Part shown: piece by piece, positions 55,295 through 63,831 of the stretch
How the letters are laid out: each line of letters begins with the position of its first letter
How positions within the stretch are numbered: the stretch's first letter is position 1
Source of the DNA: Stenotrophomonas maltophilia
Lineage (GTDB): Bacteria; Pseudomonadota; Gammaproteobacteria; Xanthomonadales; Xanthomonadaceae
Direction of reading: 5' to 3'
Assembly: GCF_002799245.1 (NCBI RefSeq)
Contig: NZ_NEQV01000004.1
Location: 186,001 to 250,000 of the forward strand
Length of the DNA stretch: 64,000 bases
Made by a program: the position numbers and the translations under genes
The notes under the pieces: model-generated
The model's input: the letters and a program-made list of their open reading frames with translations, nothing else
The model's database searches: none
Told to the model about the DNA's origin: nothing

Positions 55295-55921
55295 ATGCGT
55301 CTGATCCACACTTCGCTGTTTGCGGCCATCGCCGCGCTGGGCCTGGCGGCCTGCGGCCAGCAGCCGGCCGCTCCGCAGGCTGAAACGCCGCCGGCAGCAC
55401 CGGCTGACGGCGCCACCACCGAACCGGCCGCCGCGCCGGCACCGGCGGCTGCACCGGCGGGCGATGCCTCGGCCAGCGCCGAACTGGCACCGACCCAGGG
55501 CAACGAGGCCAAGGGCAGCGTCACCTTCAAGGTGGTCGACGGCAAGGTCCACGTCACTGGCCAGATCACCGGCCTGAAGCCGGGCAGCGAGCACGGCTTC
55601 CACATCCACGAAAAGGGCGACTGCAGCGCGCCGGACGGCATGAGTGCCGGCGGCCACTTCAACCCGGGCCACCAGGATCACGGCAACGTCGCCACCGATC
55701 CGCACCACGGCGGCGACATGCCCAACATCAAGGCCGACGACAAGGGCGTGGCCACCATCGACGGCCCGGTGTCGAGCAACGTCAACATCGGCAAGGGTGA
55801 CGACTTCGACATCATCGGCCGCGGCCTGATCGTCCACGCCGATGCGGACGACTACAAGACCCAGCCGACCGGCAACGCCGGCGCGCGCCTGGCCTGTGCG
55901 GTGATCCAGAAGGCTCCGTAA
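55295..55921 (+). CDS. sodC: Cu/Zn superoxide dismutase lipoprotein (copy 2)
   Basis: 208 aa with lipobox LAAC and a Pro/Ala-rich spacer (to about residue 65). Core ligands: GFHIHEKGDC, GGHFNPGHQDHG, HHGGDMPNI, VHADADDY and ARLACAVIQ. It should dismutate superoxide in the periplasm. Compared with copy 1 it has a longer spacer and a more canonical HFNP...HHG region. A strong terminator follows. Confidence 0.93.
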   Translation: MRLIHTSLFAAIAALGLAACGQQPAAPQAETPPAAPADGATTEPAAAPAPAAAPAGDASASAELAPTQGNEAKGSVTFKVVDGKVHVTGQITGLKPGSEHGFHIHEKGDCSAPDGMSAGGHFNPGHQDHGNVATDPHHGGDMPNIKADDKGVATIDGPVSSNVNIGKGDDFDIIGRGLIVHADADDYKTQPTGNAGARLACAVIQKAP

Positions 55922-55942
55922 GGGAGGTCCTGCTGGACATGG

Positions 55943-55970
55943 AAAACGCCGGCGCAGGCCGGCGTTTTTC
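55943..55970 (+). terminator. Rho-independent terminator after sodC
   Basis: AAAACGCCGGC-gca-GGCCGGCGTTTTTC: a GC-rich stem flanked by an A-run and a T-run, 21 bases after the stop of the second sodC. It closes the sodC-sodC operon. Confidence 0.9.
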
Positions 55971-55985
55971 CTTGCGTCGCTTCCT

Positions 55986-56050
55986 GTAGAGCCGAGCCCA
56001 TGCTCGGCTGCGTTTCCGGCGCCCTGAGCCGAGCGTGGGCTCGGCTCTAC
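55986..56050. repeat. Inverted SMAG pair
   Basis: Left arm GTAGAGCCGAGCCCATGCTC and right arm ending GGGCTCGGCTCTAC form a head-to-head SMAG dimer, a near-identical twin of the one at 42825-42891. Confidence 0.85.
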
Positions 56051-56074
56051 AACACGCCGCGGCCCCCCTTCCCG

Positions 56075-56962
56075 TCAGCGTGCCAGCAGCTCGCGCGCGT
56101 CCTGGCCGGCCTCGCAGTGCACGAACAGCACCGGCACGCCGTGCGCTTCCAGCACCGCAGCCATCTGCCGCTGGCGCATCAGGAACTGCTCGTAGATGCC
56201 CTTCAGGCGGTCGCAGTCGTTCTTGCCGTGGTTGTAGTGCGCGCACCAGCCGGCCGGGTCGAACAGCGCCATGCGTGCCTCGCCATGGGTATAGCGCAGC
56301 AGCGGCTCGGGCGCGGCATTGAGCCACTCGTCCTCGCCCGGCGCCATGATCGCGGTCTCGATCAGCGGCCACAGCGCGGCCAGGCCCTGGTTGTCGTACT
56401 GCATCGACATCATCGCGGCCAGGTCGTTCACGGTGAAGTAGCGCGCATGCTCGACGCGGGCACCGAAGCTGTTCTGCGCCATCAGCGCAGTATCGGCATG
56501 CGCCATGCCGTTGGCCAGCAGCGTGTCTTCCAGCGCCTCGGACACGGCATGGGTGGTGGCCACATCACTCCCGGTCAGCAGGAATGGCACCACGCGCAGG
56601 CCGCCTCCCACCAGGGTCGCATCGGCCTGGAACGGCAGCGGCACATCACCTTCGGCATCGGTGCCGAACGCCAGCAGGCGCGGGCCCTGGTGGCGGCCCG
56701 GGGCACGCATCTGCAGTTCTTCCAGGCGGCGATGGATCGGCCAGCCCGGGCGCAGTACTTCGGCCGGGTCGAAATGCGCGGCGGCGAACACCAGGTCCAG
56801 CTCGGCCACCTGCGGCACCAGCTTGGACAGGTCGCGGCCGACGCGTTCGGCCAGTTCACCGGCTTGTTCAGCGCTGAGCACCGCCTGGCGGGGGATTTCA
56901 CCGCCGGCCAGTTCCAGGGCCAGCACGCCAAGGGCATTCATCGCGGGGTCGGGTTTGCTCAT
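56075..56962 (-). CDS. Conserved protein of unknown function
   Basis: 295 aa, apparently cytoplasmic. Recognisable features are ALELAGGEIPRQAVLSAEQAGELAERVGRDLSKLVPQ, LDLVFAAAHFDPAEVLRPGWPIHRRLEEL, FGTDAEGDVPLPFQADATLVGGGLRVVPFLLTG, and MAQNSFGARVEHARYFTVNDLAAMMSMQYDNQGL. I do not recognise a domain or catalytic motif. It is divergent from the thiolase gene over about 100 bases. Confidence 0.75.
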   Translation of the reverse strand: MSKPDPAMNALGVLALELAGGEIPRQAVLSAEQAGELAERVGRDLSKLVPQVAELDLVFAAAHFDPAEVLRPGWPIHRRLEELQMRAPGRHQGPRLLAFGTDAEGDVPLPFQADATLVGGGLRVVPFLLTGSDVATTHAVSEALEDTLLANGMAHADTALMAQNSFGARVEHARYFTVNDLAAMMSMQYDNQGLAALWPLIETAIMAPGEDEWLNAAPEPLLRYTHGEARMALFDPAGWCAHYNHGKNDCDRLKGIYEQFLMRQRQMAAVLEAHGVPVLFVHCEAGQDARELLAR

Positions 56963-57070
56963 GGTTCCACGGTTGGCCCATCACAGGGCGGCAGCTACAC
57001 TTGCCTCCATTATGCCTGCTCCGTCGTGCAGGCCATGTTGCAGACACCCTCATCCATGCCAGGTATCTCC

Positions 57071-58351
57071 ATGCCCAATGCTCGTCCCGTCGCCATCCTC
57101 GGTGGCGTCCGCATTCCGTTCTGCCGCCAGAACACCGCGTATTCGGATGTCGGCAACCTCGGCATGTCGGTCCGTACGCTGGGTGCGCTGGTCGAACGTT
57201 TCGGCCTGCACGGCCAGCAGCTGGGCGAAGTGGCGATGGGTGCGGTGATCAAGCACTCCAGCGACTGGAACCTGGGCCGTGAAGCCACGCTGTCCTCCGG
57301 CCTGTCGCCGCTGACCCCGGGCATCACCTTGCAGCGCGCCTGCGGCACGTCGCTGGACAGCATCATCACCGTTGCCAACAAGATCGCGCTGGGCCAGATC
57401 GAATCGGGCATCGGCGGCGGTTCGGACACCACCTCCGACGTGCCGATCGTCTATGGCAAGAAGCTGCGCGCGCGCCTGCTGGCCGCCAACCGTGCCAGGA
57501 GCACCGGCGACAAGATCCGCGCGCTCACTGCCGGCTTCAAGTTCTCCGAGCTCAAGCCCGAGTTCCCGGGCGTGGCCGAGCCGCGCACCGGCAAGAGCAT
57601 GGGCGACCACTGCGAGGACATGGCCAAGGAGTGGAACATCTCGCGCGACTCGCAGGACGAGTGGGCGGTGTCGTCGCACAAGAAGCTGGCTGCAGCCTAT
57701 GAGCGTGGCTTCTTCAACGACCTGATCGCACCGTTCCGTGGCGTCGAGCGTGACAACATCCTGCGCCCGGATACCTCGCTGGAGAAGCTGGCCACGCTGA
57801 AGCCGGCGTTCGACAAGGTCTCCGGCCGCGGCACGCTGACCGCCGCCAACTCCACCCCGCTGACCGACGGTGCTGCCGCGGTGCTGCTGGCCAGCGAGGA
57901 GTGGGCGCGTGCCCACGGCCACGAGCCGCAGGCCTATCTGCGTGATGCGCATGTCTCTGCGGTGGACTTCGTGCATGGCGAAGGCCTGCTGATGGCGCCG
58001 ACCGTGGCTGTGCCGGAGATGCTCAAGCGCAATGGCCTGACCCTGCAGGACTTCGACATCTACGAGATCCACGAAGCCTTCGCTGCGCAGGTGCTGTGCA
58101 CCCTGCGTGCGTGGGAGAGCGAGGATTACTGCCGCAACCGCCTGGGCCTGGATGCGCCGATGGGCCGCATCGACCCGGACAAGATCAACCTGCTGGGCTC
58201 GTCGCTGGCCACCGGGCACCCGTTCGCCGCCACCGGTGCACGCGTGATCGCCACCGCAGCCAAGCAGCTGGCCGAACGCGGCGGTGGCCGTGCGCTGGTG
58301 TCGATCTGCACCGCCGGCGGCATGGGCGTGGTAGCGATCGTCGAGCGCTGA
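57071..58351 (+). CDS. Acetyl-CoA C-acyltransferase (thiolase)
   Basis: 426 aa. Thiolase catalytic residues: Cys91 in LQRACGTSLDS, His334 in YEIHEAFAAQ and Cys413 in SICTAGGMGV. GGGSDTTSDVP and SSLATGHPFAATGAR fit. It should cleave 3-ketoacyl-CoA in beta-oxidation or condense acetyl-CoA. ATG 57071 (MPNARPVAILGG) is the start. The neighbour 56075-56962 is divergent and no beta-oxidation partner is adjacent. Confidence 0.93.
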   Translation: MPNARPVAILGGVRIPFCRQNTAYSDVGNLGMSVRTLGALVERFGLHGQQLGEVAMGAVIKHSSDWNLGREATLSSGLSPLTPGITLQRACGTSLDSIITVANKIALGQIESGIGGGSDTTSDVPIVYGKKLRARLLAANRARSTGDKIRALTAGFKFSELKPEFPGVAEPRTGKSMGDHCEDMAKEWNISRDSQDEWAVSSHKKLAAAYERGFFNDLIAPFRGVERDNILRPDTSLEKLATLKPAFDKVSGRGTLTAANSTPLTDGAAAVLLASEEWARAHGHEPQAYLRDAHVSAVDFVHGEGLLMAPTVAVPEMLKRNGLTLQDFDIYEIHEAFAAQVLCTLRAWESEDYCRNRLGLDAPMGRIDPDKINLLGSSLATGHPFAATGARVIATAAKQLAERGGGRALVSICTAGGMGVVAIVER

Positions 58352-58381
58352 TCGCGCGGAATGCGCGCTGGACCTGCTTTG

Positions 58382-58453
58382 GTAGATGCCGACCTTGGTC
58401 GGCCGTGAAGCGGCATCGTTCGGACGATGCCCAGCGCCAACCGAGGTTGGCGA
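58382..58453. repeat. Cluster of SMAG-like and small hairpins
   Basis: GTAGATGCCGACC-tt-GGTCGGC, then GCATCGT-tcgg-ACGATGC (about 58413-58430) and CGCCAACC-ga-GGTTGGCG (about 58436-58453) occupy the gap after the thiolase. Confidence 0.7.
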
Positions 58454-58466
58454 CATTGCGCACATG

Positions 58467-58494
58467 AAAACGCCGCCCGATGGGCGGCGTTTTT
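58467..58494. terminator. Strong terminator between thiolase and hemY
   Basis: AAAACGCCGCCC-gat-GGGCGGCGTTTTTG has an 8-bp GC stem flanked by A and T runs and can serve both convergent transcripts. Confidence 0.9.
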
Positions 58495-58506
58495 GTTGTT
58501 GCTCCA

Positions 58507-58531
58507 GTGGGTGCCGACCGTTGGTCGGCAC
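58507..58531. repeat. SMAG-like hairpin before hemY stop
   Basis: GTGGGTGCCGACC-gt-TGGTCGGCAC, the same hairpin that caps the 72-base array at 48440 and 48837, lying just before the hemY stop. Confidence 0.72.
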
Positions 58532-58544
58532 ACTGCAGCAGCCA

Positions 58545-59840
58545 TCACGGCAACCGCGGGTTGCCGAATTCGTCGCGCTCTTCGTTGGCGTCATATACCG
58601 GCGGCTGTGCGGCGGTGGGCTGCTCTTCCACCGTGGCACGCAGCGGCGCCTCGGTGCCCCGCACCAGTTCCCTGCTGTCCTCGCCGCGCTGCAGGCGCAG
58701 CGCATTGGCCAGGCACTGTGCCGCCAGCGCGTGTTCGCCACGCTGCGCGAACAGTTCGCCCAGTGCTTCCCACGCCGGTGCACCCGCGCCAGCGGCAATG
58801 GCCTCGTGCAGGAACGCATCGGCGGCATCCCATTGCTGCTGGCCCAGGGCCACGCGGCCCTGCGCCAGGCGCAGCGCGGTCGAGCCGTCGTGCACGTTGC
58901 GCCAGCGCGCCAGATTGGCCTGGCGCGTGGCCAGGCGCTCGGCCGGCAGGCGGCCATACAGCGCCACCAGTTCATCGTCCCAACGCTGGTCCAGTGCCTG
59001 CTCCAGTGCCAGCAGCGCCGGCTCATCCCAGTCCAGGGCCACGGCGCGGCTGGCGTAGGCGCCCACCACGTCCGGAGTGGGGCGCAGCGCCTTCGGCGTG
59101 GCTTCCCACTGCGCGGCCAGCGCGTTGACGTCGGCCGCTTCCAGCAGTGCCTGTGCGGCCAGGCGCGCTTCCAGTTCGCTGTTCGCGTCGGCCGGAAGCA
59201 CCTTGCTCTGGCGCAGCGCACCCAGCTGGCCATACGCCTCGTGGGCGCGGCCGGCCTGTGCCAGCGCTTCGGTACGCAGCCACAGGCCGCGCGGCGGCAG
59301 CGGCTGGATTGCCGCTACGTCCAGTGCGTTGATCGCATCCACCGGCAGATCGCGCGCCAGCAGCTGTTCGGCGCGCAGCAGCGCCTGCAGGGTGGCATCA
59401 CTTTCGCCCAGGCGCTGCAGCAGCGCCTCTCCGGCGGGGCCGTCGGCGCGTGCCTGCGCACTGCGCACGGCATTGGCCAGCGCCACCGCGCTCACTTCCG
59501 GGTCCTTGGCAGCACCGTCCAGCAGCTTCTCCGCACGCTGCCACTGCCCGTGCTCATAGGCCTGCAGGCCGTCGATCAGGCGCACCCGGCCCTGCTTGCG
59601 GCGGTAGCGGCCCCAGGCACGGAACGGCGCGGCGATCAGGCTCCACAGCAGCCACAGCACCAGCACCGTGATCACTGCCAGCAGCGCCACCTTCGGCAGA
59701 TTGCTGTGGTAGTCGTAGCCGCCATAGCGCAGGGTCACCTCGCCAAAGCGGTTCAGGTCATCGGCGCCGAGCCATTGCGCGGCGACCACGCCGATGGCCA
59801 CGGCCAGCAACAGCACGACCAGGGATTGCAGGGGTTTCAT
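58545..59840 (-). CDS. hemY: HemY-family heme biosynthesis-associated TPR protein
   Basis: 431 aa. Two N-terminal membrane segments (SLVVLLLAVAIGVVAAQWL and VALLAVITVLVLWLLWSLIAA) precede APFRAWGRYRRKQGRVRLIDGLQAYEHGQWQRAEKLLDGAA and TPR-like helices with the C-terminal YDANEERDEFGNPRL tail. The family is encoded after hemX/hemD and is needed for heme synthesis in some bacteria, though its reaction is not known. hemX ends 7 bases upstream. Confidence 0.9.
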   Translation of the reverse strand: MKPLQSLVVLLLAVAIGVVAAQWLGADDLNRFGEVTLRYGGYDYHSNLPKVALLAVITVLVLWLLWSLIAAPFRAWGRYRRKQGRVRLIDGLQAYEHGQWQRAEKLLDGAAKDPEVSAVALANAVRSAQARADGPAGEALLQRLGESDATLQALLRAEQLLARDLPVDAINALDVAAIQPLPPRGLWLRTEALAQAGRAHEAYGQLGALRQSKVLPADANSELEARLAAQALLEAADVNALAAQWEATPKALRPTPDVVGAYASRAVALDWDEPALLALEQALDQRWDDELVALYGRLPAERLATRQANLARWRNVHDGSTALRLAQGRVALGQQQWDAADAFLHEAIAAGAGAPAWEALGELFAQRGEHALAAQCLANALRLQRGEDSRELVRGTEAPLRATVEEQPTAAQPPVYDANEERDEFGNPRLP

Positions 59841-59846
59841 GCGGGT

Positions 59847-60824
59847 TTACCTCCGGTCGGTCTGGGTGCGCAGTTGTTGCAGGGTGCTGCCAAGAACAGC
59901 GTCGCTGGCCTGCAGCGGAAGTTCGCGCAAGGCCTTCAGTTCAGCACGTTGCGCGCGCAGGGCTGGTGAATCCGGCCAACGCCGCTGTGCCCAGTGCTCC
60001 ACGCGGTCCAATGCGGTATTGCGGCCTGCGCGGTCGCCGCGCTCGATGGCGGCACGTGCCAATGTCAGTTCCAGCTGCAGCGCATCGTCGGCGTTGCGCT
60101 GTTCGGCGGCGGTCAGCGGGCCGTTCTGGCGGCTCGGGGTGATGTCCACGAACGGTGCCAGCGTGGCCTGCCACCAGGACTTGGCAGTGCTGCTGCCGGT
60201 CGCGCCGCTGACCTGCGAAGGCAGGCCCTGCAGTGCACGGGCCACAGCATCCAGGCGCTGCAGTGCCTGCACACGCGGGCCGCTGCCGAGCGCATCCAGT
60301 GCCTCGCGCTCCTGCACCAGCGCCTGGCGCAGGTTCAGGCCATCGGTATCGGGCAATTCAGCCAGTGCGGTGGCGGCCTGTGCATACAGACGGCGTGCGC
60401 CGTCCACATCGTCGGCGTAGTTCAAGCGCTGCGCGGCCTGGGTCAGCAGCAGCTCGGCCTCATCGCGCTGCACCGCCTGGCGGCCCTGGTTGGCGCTGTC
60501 GGCCAGCTTGGCCAGGTTTTCCTCCAGCAACGCGCTGCGCTGCGAGAGTCCCAGCATCTCGTCGCGCAGCACGCGGTTGGTGGTCGCTGCGTCCTGCAGG
60601 CGCTGGCTGGTCGCGCGCTGGTCACGGCGCAGCGCATCCAGCGTGGCCTCCAGCCCCTGCAGCTGTACGGCCGTGGTCTGTGCCTGGGCTTCCTGCTGGT
60701 GCTGTTGCTGCTGCCAGACGTACCAGCCGGCATAGCCGCCCGCGCCGAGCACGACCACAGCGGCCAGCGGCAGCAGCCAACGCACGGGTCGATGGGGTGG
60801 GGGAGCGGGCGGAGTGTCGTTCAT
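59847..60824 (-). CDS. hemX: HemX-family membrane protein
   Basis: 325 aa. One N-terminal membrane helix (WLLPLAAVVVLGAGGYAGWYVW) follows a Pro-rich start; a long coiled coil (about 55-150) and a C-terminal domain (KSWWQATLAPFVDITPSRQNGPLTAAEQRNADDALQLELTLARAAIERGDRAG) fit the HemX family annotated with uroporphyrinogen-III methyltransferase, but no SAM-binding motif is visible. Likely an envelope partner of heme biosynthesis. It lies 105 bases downstream of hemD. Confidence 0.87.
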   Translation of the reverse strand: MNDTPPAPPPHRPVRWLLPLAAVVVLGAGGYAGWYVWQQQQHQQEAQAQTTAVQLQGLEATLDALRRDQRATSQRLQDAATTNRVLRDEMLGLSQRSALLEENLAKLADSANQGRQAVQRDEAELLLTQAAQRLNYADDVDGARRLYAQAATALAELPDTDGLNLRQALVQEREALDALGSGPRVQALQRLDAVARALQGLPSQVSGATGSSTAKSWWQATLAPFVDITPSRQNGPLTAAEQRNADDALQLELTLARAAIERGDRAGRNTALDRVEHWAQRRWPDSPALRAQRAELKALRELPLQASDAVLGSTLQQLRTQTDRR

Positions 60825-60928
60825 CGGGCTTCCTTGTCGGCAGCGTCGCCGGTCGGGTGCCGGCAGGCCGCGTTGTGCACAGCATCACTGTTGCCGACCA
60901 CAGCGGCAAGCGTGATCCACGTCCCTGT

Positions 60929-61738
60929 TCAGGTCGCTGCCGGGCCGGTGAGCGTGGCGTGTGCAGCGGCCACCAGCTGCACAGCGGTGGGGCCGGCGCT
61001 GCGCGTGATGCGCTGCAGGCCGAGCGCCTGCGCCTGTTCGCCGAGGCGGTCACTGGCGACCACCACGCGGGCGTGCGCCCGCAGGCGCTGCTGCCAGGCC
61101 GGCGCAAGCTGCTGCCAGAAATGCTGCAGTGCTTCGCCACTGCTCACCGCCAGCACCCACGGCTGCGCTGAATGCGCCAATCGAGCCAGCGCGCGCGGGG
61201 GCAGGCGCAGCAGGCGGCGCCGGTAGACGTCGGCACGCTCGATCGTGGCGCCCGCCACCTGCAGTTGCGCGGCGATCAGCCCGCGCCCGCCGGGCGCGGT
61301 CACCAGGCCGATGCGCAGGCCCTGCACGTCGGCCAGCGCCGGCAGCGCGAGCAGCCCCTCGCTGTCCATCCGCTGCGGCGCATGCACTTCGCCGGCGCCC
61401 AGCGCCTGCAGCGCACGCGCCGTGCCTTCGCCCACGGTCAGCCACGGGCTGCACTGCGCATCGGCCAGCGGCAGCAGTGCCGCCGCCGCGGCGACAGCAG
61501 CCGGGCTGGTGAACACCACCCGATCGCAGTTCAGCGCGCGTTGCAGCTGGCACACCACAGGCGTGCCATGCAGGCGCTGCAGGCGCCAGGGTGCCAAGGC
61601 CAGAACATCCCCGCCCAGCCCAGCAACGGCGCGGCGCAGCGCCGTATTCTGGCCCTGCGGGCGCAGCGAGATCAGGGTCCAGTGCGCGCCGGAACGGGTG
61701 GCGCCAGTGGGTATCGTATGGTCGACCATTGCCTGCAT
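60929..61738 (-). CDS. hemD: Uroporphyrinogen-III synthase
   Basis: 269 aa. HemD-type features: LISLRPQGQNTALRRAVAGLGGDVLALAP, RVVFTSPAAVAAAA, WLTVGEGTARALQALG, IGLVTAPGGRGLIAAQLQVAGATIERADVYRRRLL, and a late VLAVSSGEAL...VVVASDRLGEQAQALGL. It cyclises hydroxymethylbilane with inversion of ring D in heme synthesis. The start may be 61738 (MQAM) or 61729 (MVDHT). It heads the hemD-hemX-hemY run and is divergent from a thioesterase gene by 35 bases. Confidence 0.9.
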   Translation of the reverse strand: MQAMVDHTIPTGATRSGAHWTLISLRPQGQNTALRRAVAGLGGDVLALAPWRLQRLHGTPVVCQLQRALNCDRVVFTSPAAVAAAAALLPLADAQCSPWLTVGEGTARALQALGAGEVHAPQRMDSEGLLALPALADVQGLRIGLVTAPGGRGLIAAQLQVAGATIERADVYRRRLLRLPPRALARLAHSAQPWVLAVSSGEALQHFWQQLAPAWQQRLRAHARVVVASDRLGEQAQALGLQRITRSAGPTAVQLVAAAHATLTGPAAT

Positions 61739-61773
61739 TATGCGGGCCCTTCGTTGTCGTGGTCGCTGCTCCG

Positions 61774-62241
61774 ATGTCCGTTGATGCCCTGACTTCCTCG
61801 TTGGCCGCCCTGCAGGACGTGCTGGACTGCATGCCGGCGGTGCGCGCCATGCAGATCCGCCTCGATGGTTATGCCGACGGCGTGCTGCGCATCACCGCGC
61901 CGCTGGCCGCCAACGTCAACGACAAGGGCAACGCCTTCGGCGGCAGCCTGGCCTCGGTGCTGACCCTGTCCGGCTGGGCGCTGGTCAGCCTGCGCCTGCG
62001 CCTGGCCGGCCACGATGCCGAGGTCTATGTGGCCGACAGCAACCTGCGCTACCTGGCGCCGGTCTACGAAGACCTGCACGCCCACGCCGAAGCGGCCGAA
62101 GCCAGCGGCTGGGATGCCTTCCTGAATACCTTCCGGCAGCGCCGCAAGGCCCGCATCAGCATCATCGCCACCCAGCCCGGTGCCGATGGCAAGCCCGCCG
62201 CCGAGTTCAGCGGTCGCTTTGTTGCCTTCGCCAAAGGGTAG
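61774..62241 (+). CDS. YiiD C-terminal-like (hotdog) thioesterase
   Basis: 155 aa. Key segment NDKGNAFGGSLASVLTLSGWALVSLRLRLAG with the GGSLAS turn, then DSNLRYLAPVYEDLHAHAE, typical of the YiiD C-terminal thioesterase domain. It is predicted to be a CoA thioesterase of unknown substrate. Start ATG 61774. The exported protein follows 32 bases downstream. Confidence 0.87.
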   Translation: MSVDALTSSLAALQDVLDCMPAVRAMQIRLDGYADGVLRITAPLAANVNDKGNAFGGSLASVLTLSGWALVSLRLRLAGHDAEVYVADSNLRYLAPVYEDLHAHAEAAEASGWDAFLNTFRQRRKARISIIATQPGADGKPAAEFSGRFVAFAKG

Positions 62242-62273
62242 GATGGCAGGCTGACGTTCTGGGGAAACCACCG

Positions 62274-62699
62274 ATGCGCCGCCTCATCCAGTTCCTGATG
62301 TGTTCCCTGCTGCTGGCCAGCGCCGTGGCCTCGGCCGACGACCTGAGCCGCAAGCAGCGCAAGCTGCTGGAAGAGACCCAGGTCGCCTATGGCGCCACCA
62401 TCCGCTGGGGCAGCATGGACGATGCCATCGGCTACCTCGACCCCAAGCTGCGCAAGGAAAAGCCGCCGACCGAGTTCGAGCTCAACCGTTACGCGCAGCT
62501 GCGCGTGTCGTCCTACCGCGAGCGCAGCAGCGCCTCGCTGGACGGTGGCCTGGTCGAGCGCCGGGTCGAAATCGGGGTGATCAACCAGAACACCCAGGCC
62601 GAGCGCACCGTGGTCGTGGTCGAGCGCTGGCGCTGGGACCCCGGGGCCAAGCGCTGGTGGCAGACCGCCGGCCTGCCGGACCTGTGGAAGGGGCAGTGA
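62274..62699 (+). CDS. Exported protein of unknown function
   Basis: 141 aa with a signal peptide (MRRLIQFLMCSLLLASAVASA). The mature domain is basic and mixed: RKLLEETQVAYGATIRWGSMDDAIGYLDPKLRKEKPPTEFELNRYAQLRVSSYRERS, and ends VVEVERWRWDP-like with Trp-rich residues (VVVVERWRWDPGAKRWWQTAGLPDLW). It is reminiscent of small Xanthomonadales exported proteins without assigned function. Confidence 0.75.
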   Translation: MRRLIQFLMCSLLLASAVASADDLSRKQRKLLEETQVAYGATIRWGSMDDAIGYLDPKLRKEKPPTEFELNRYAQLRVSSYRERSSASLDGGLVERRVEIGVINQNTQAERTVVVVERWRWDPGAKRWWQTAGLPDLWKGQ

Positions 62700-62756
62700 C
62701 GGGCCGCGTCCGGCTTGTGCGACAATCGGCGCCCGCTTAATCGACCCGTGACCTGA

Positions 62757-63194
62757 GTGAATTACGAAGAGTTGCTGGCCTTTGCAGGCCGAAACCCGAT
62801 GCTGTCCGCGGCCCTGGTCGGCCTGACCGTGGCCATCATCGTCACCGAGATCCGCCGCCTGTTCCGGGGCTTCAAGGGCATCAAGCCCGCCGAACTGACC
62901 CAGCTGATCAACGCGGGCGGCACGGTGGTGGTCGACCTGTCGGCCAGCGGTGACTTCGAGAAGGGCCACATTGCCGGCAGCCGCAATGCCCAGGCCAGTG
63001 CCTTCGGCCCGGAAAACAAGCTGGTGGCCAATGCCAAACAGTCGCCGGTGGTGCTGGTGTGCCGCAGCGGCAACGCTTCGGAAACCGCCGCCAAGGCACT
63101 GAAGAAGGCCGGTTTCGAGAAGGTCTACGTGCTCGACGGCGGCATTCCCGCCTGGCAGCAGGCCGAACTGCCGCTGGTCAAGGGCCGCAACTGA
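62757..63194 (+). CDS. Membrane-anchored rhodanese-like protein
   Basis: 145 aa. An N-terminal membrane segment (MLSAALVGLTVAIIVTEIRRLF) is followed by a rhodanese domain: VVVDLSASGDFEKGHIAGSRNAQA, and the active Cys in VVLVCRSGNASETAAKALKKAGFEKVYVLDGGIPAW. It should transfer sulfur at the membrane. Start is GTG 62757 and it precedes secB. Confidence 0.93.
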   Translation: MNYEELLAFAGRNPMLSAALVGLTVAIIVTEIRRLFRGFKGIKPAELTQLINAGGTVVVDLSASGDFEKGHIAGSRNAQASAFGPENKLVANAKQSPVVLVCRSGNASETAAKALKKAGFEKVYVLDGGIPAWQQAELPLVKGRN

Positions 63195-63294
63195 TTGTCG
63201 CAGGCGGCGGGTCCGGCCTTGTATGGGCCTGATCCCGCCCCCATCGCAGTAGTTCGACCATCGTTTTCATTGCATTCACCTGGAGTTACTGGAA

Positions 63295-63813
63295 ATGTCC
63301 GAAGAGATCACCAACGGCGCCGCTGCGCCGGTCGATGCCGCTACCGGCCCCGCTTTCACCGTCGAGAAGATCTACGTCAAGGACGTCTCCTTCGAGTCGC
63401 CGAACGCCCCGACCATCTTCAACGACCAGGTGCAGCCGGAGCTGCAGCTGAACCTGAACCAGCAGGTGCAGCGCCTGGGTGAGAACGCCTTCGAAGTCGT
63501 GCTGGCCGTGACCCTGACCTGCCAGGCCGGTGAGCGCACCGCCTACGTGGCCGAAGTGAAGCAGGCCGGCGTGTTCGGCCTGGTCGGCCTGGACCCGCAG
63601 TCGATCGACGTGCTGCTCGGCACCCAGTGCCCGAACATCCTGTTCCCGTACGTGCGCCAGCTGATCAGCGACCTGATCCAGGCCGGCGGCTTCCCGCCGT
63701 TCTTCCTGCAGCCGATCAACTTCGAAGGCCTGTACGCAGAAACCCTGCGCCAGCGCCAGGAGCAGGGCGACGCACCGTCGCTGGCTGACTCCGAGCCGGC
63801 CGGCAACGCCTGA
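63295..63813 (+). CDS. secB: Protein-export chaperone SecB
   Basis: 172 aa. Typical SecB sequence: [85 protein letters not shown]. It binds unfolded precursors and passes them to SecA. A CTGGAG ribosome site precedes ATG 63295. In many proteobacteria it precedes gpsA, as here. Confidence 0.97.
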   Translation: MSEEITNGAAAPVDAATGPAFTVEKIYVKDVSFESPNAPTIFNDQVQPELQLNLNQQVQRLGENAFEVVLAVTLTCQAGERTAYVAEVKQAGVFGLVGLDPQSIDVLLGTQCPNILFPYVRQLISDLIQAGGFPPFFLQPINFEGLYAETLRQRQEQGDAPSLADSEPAGNA

Positions 63814-63831
63814 TCCCTGCCGACGTCACGG

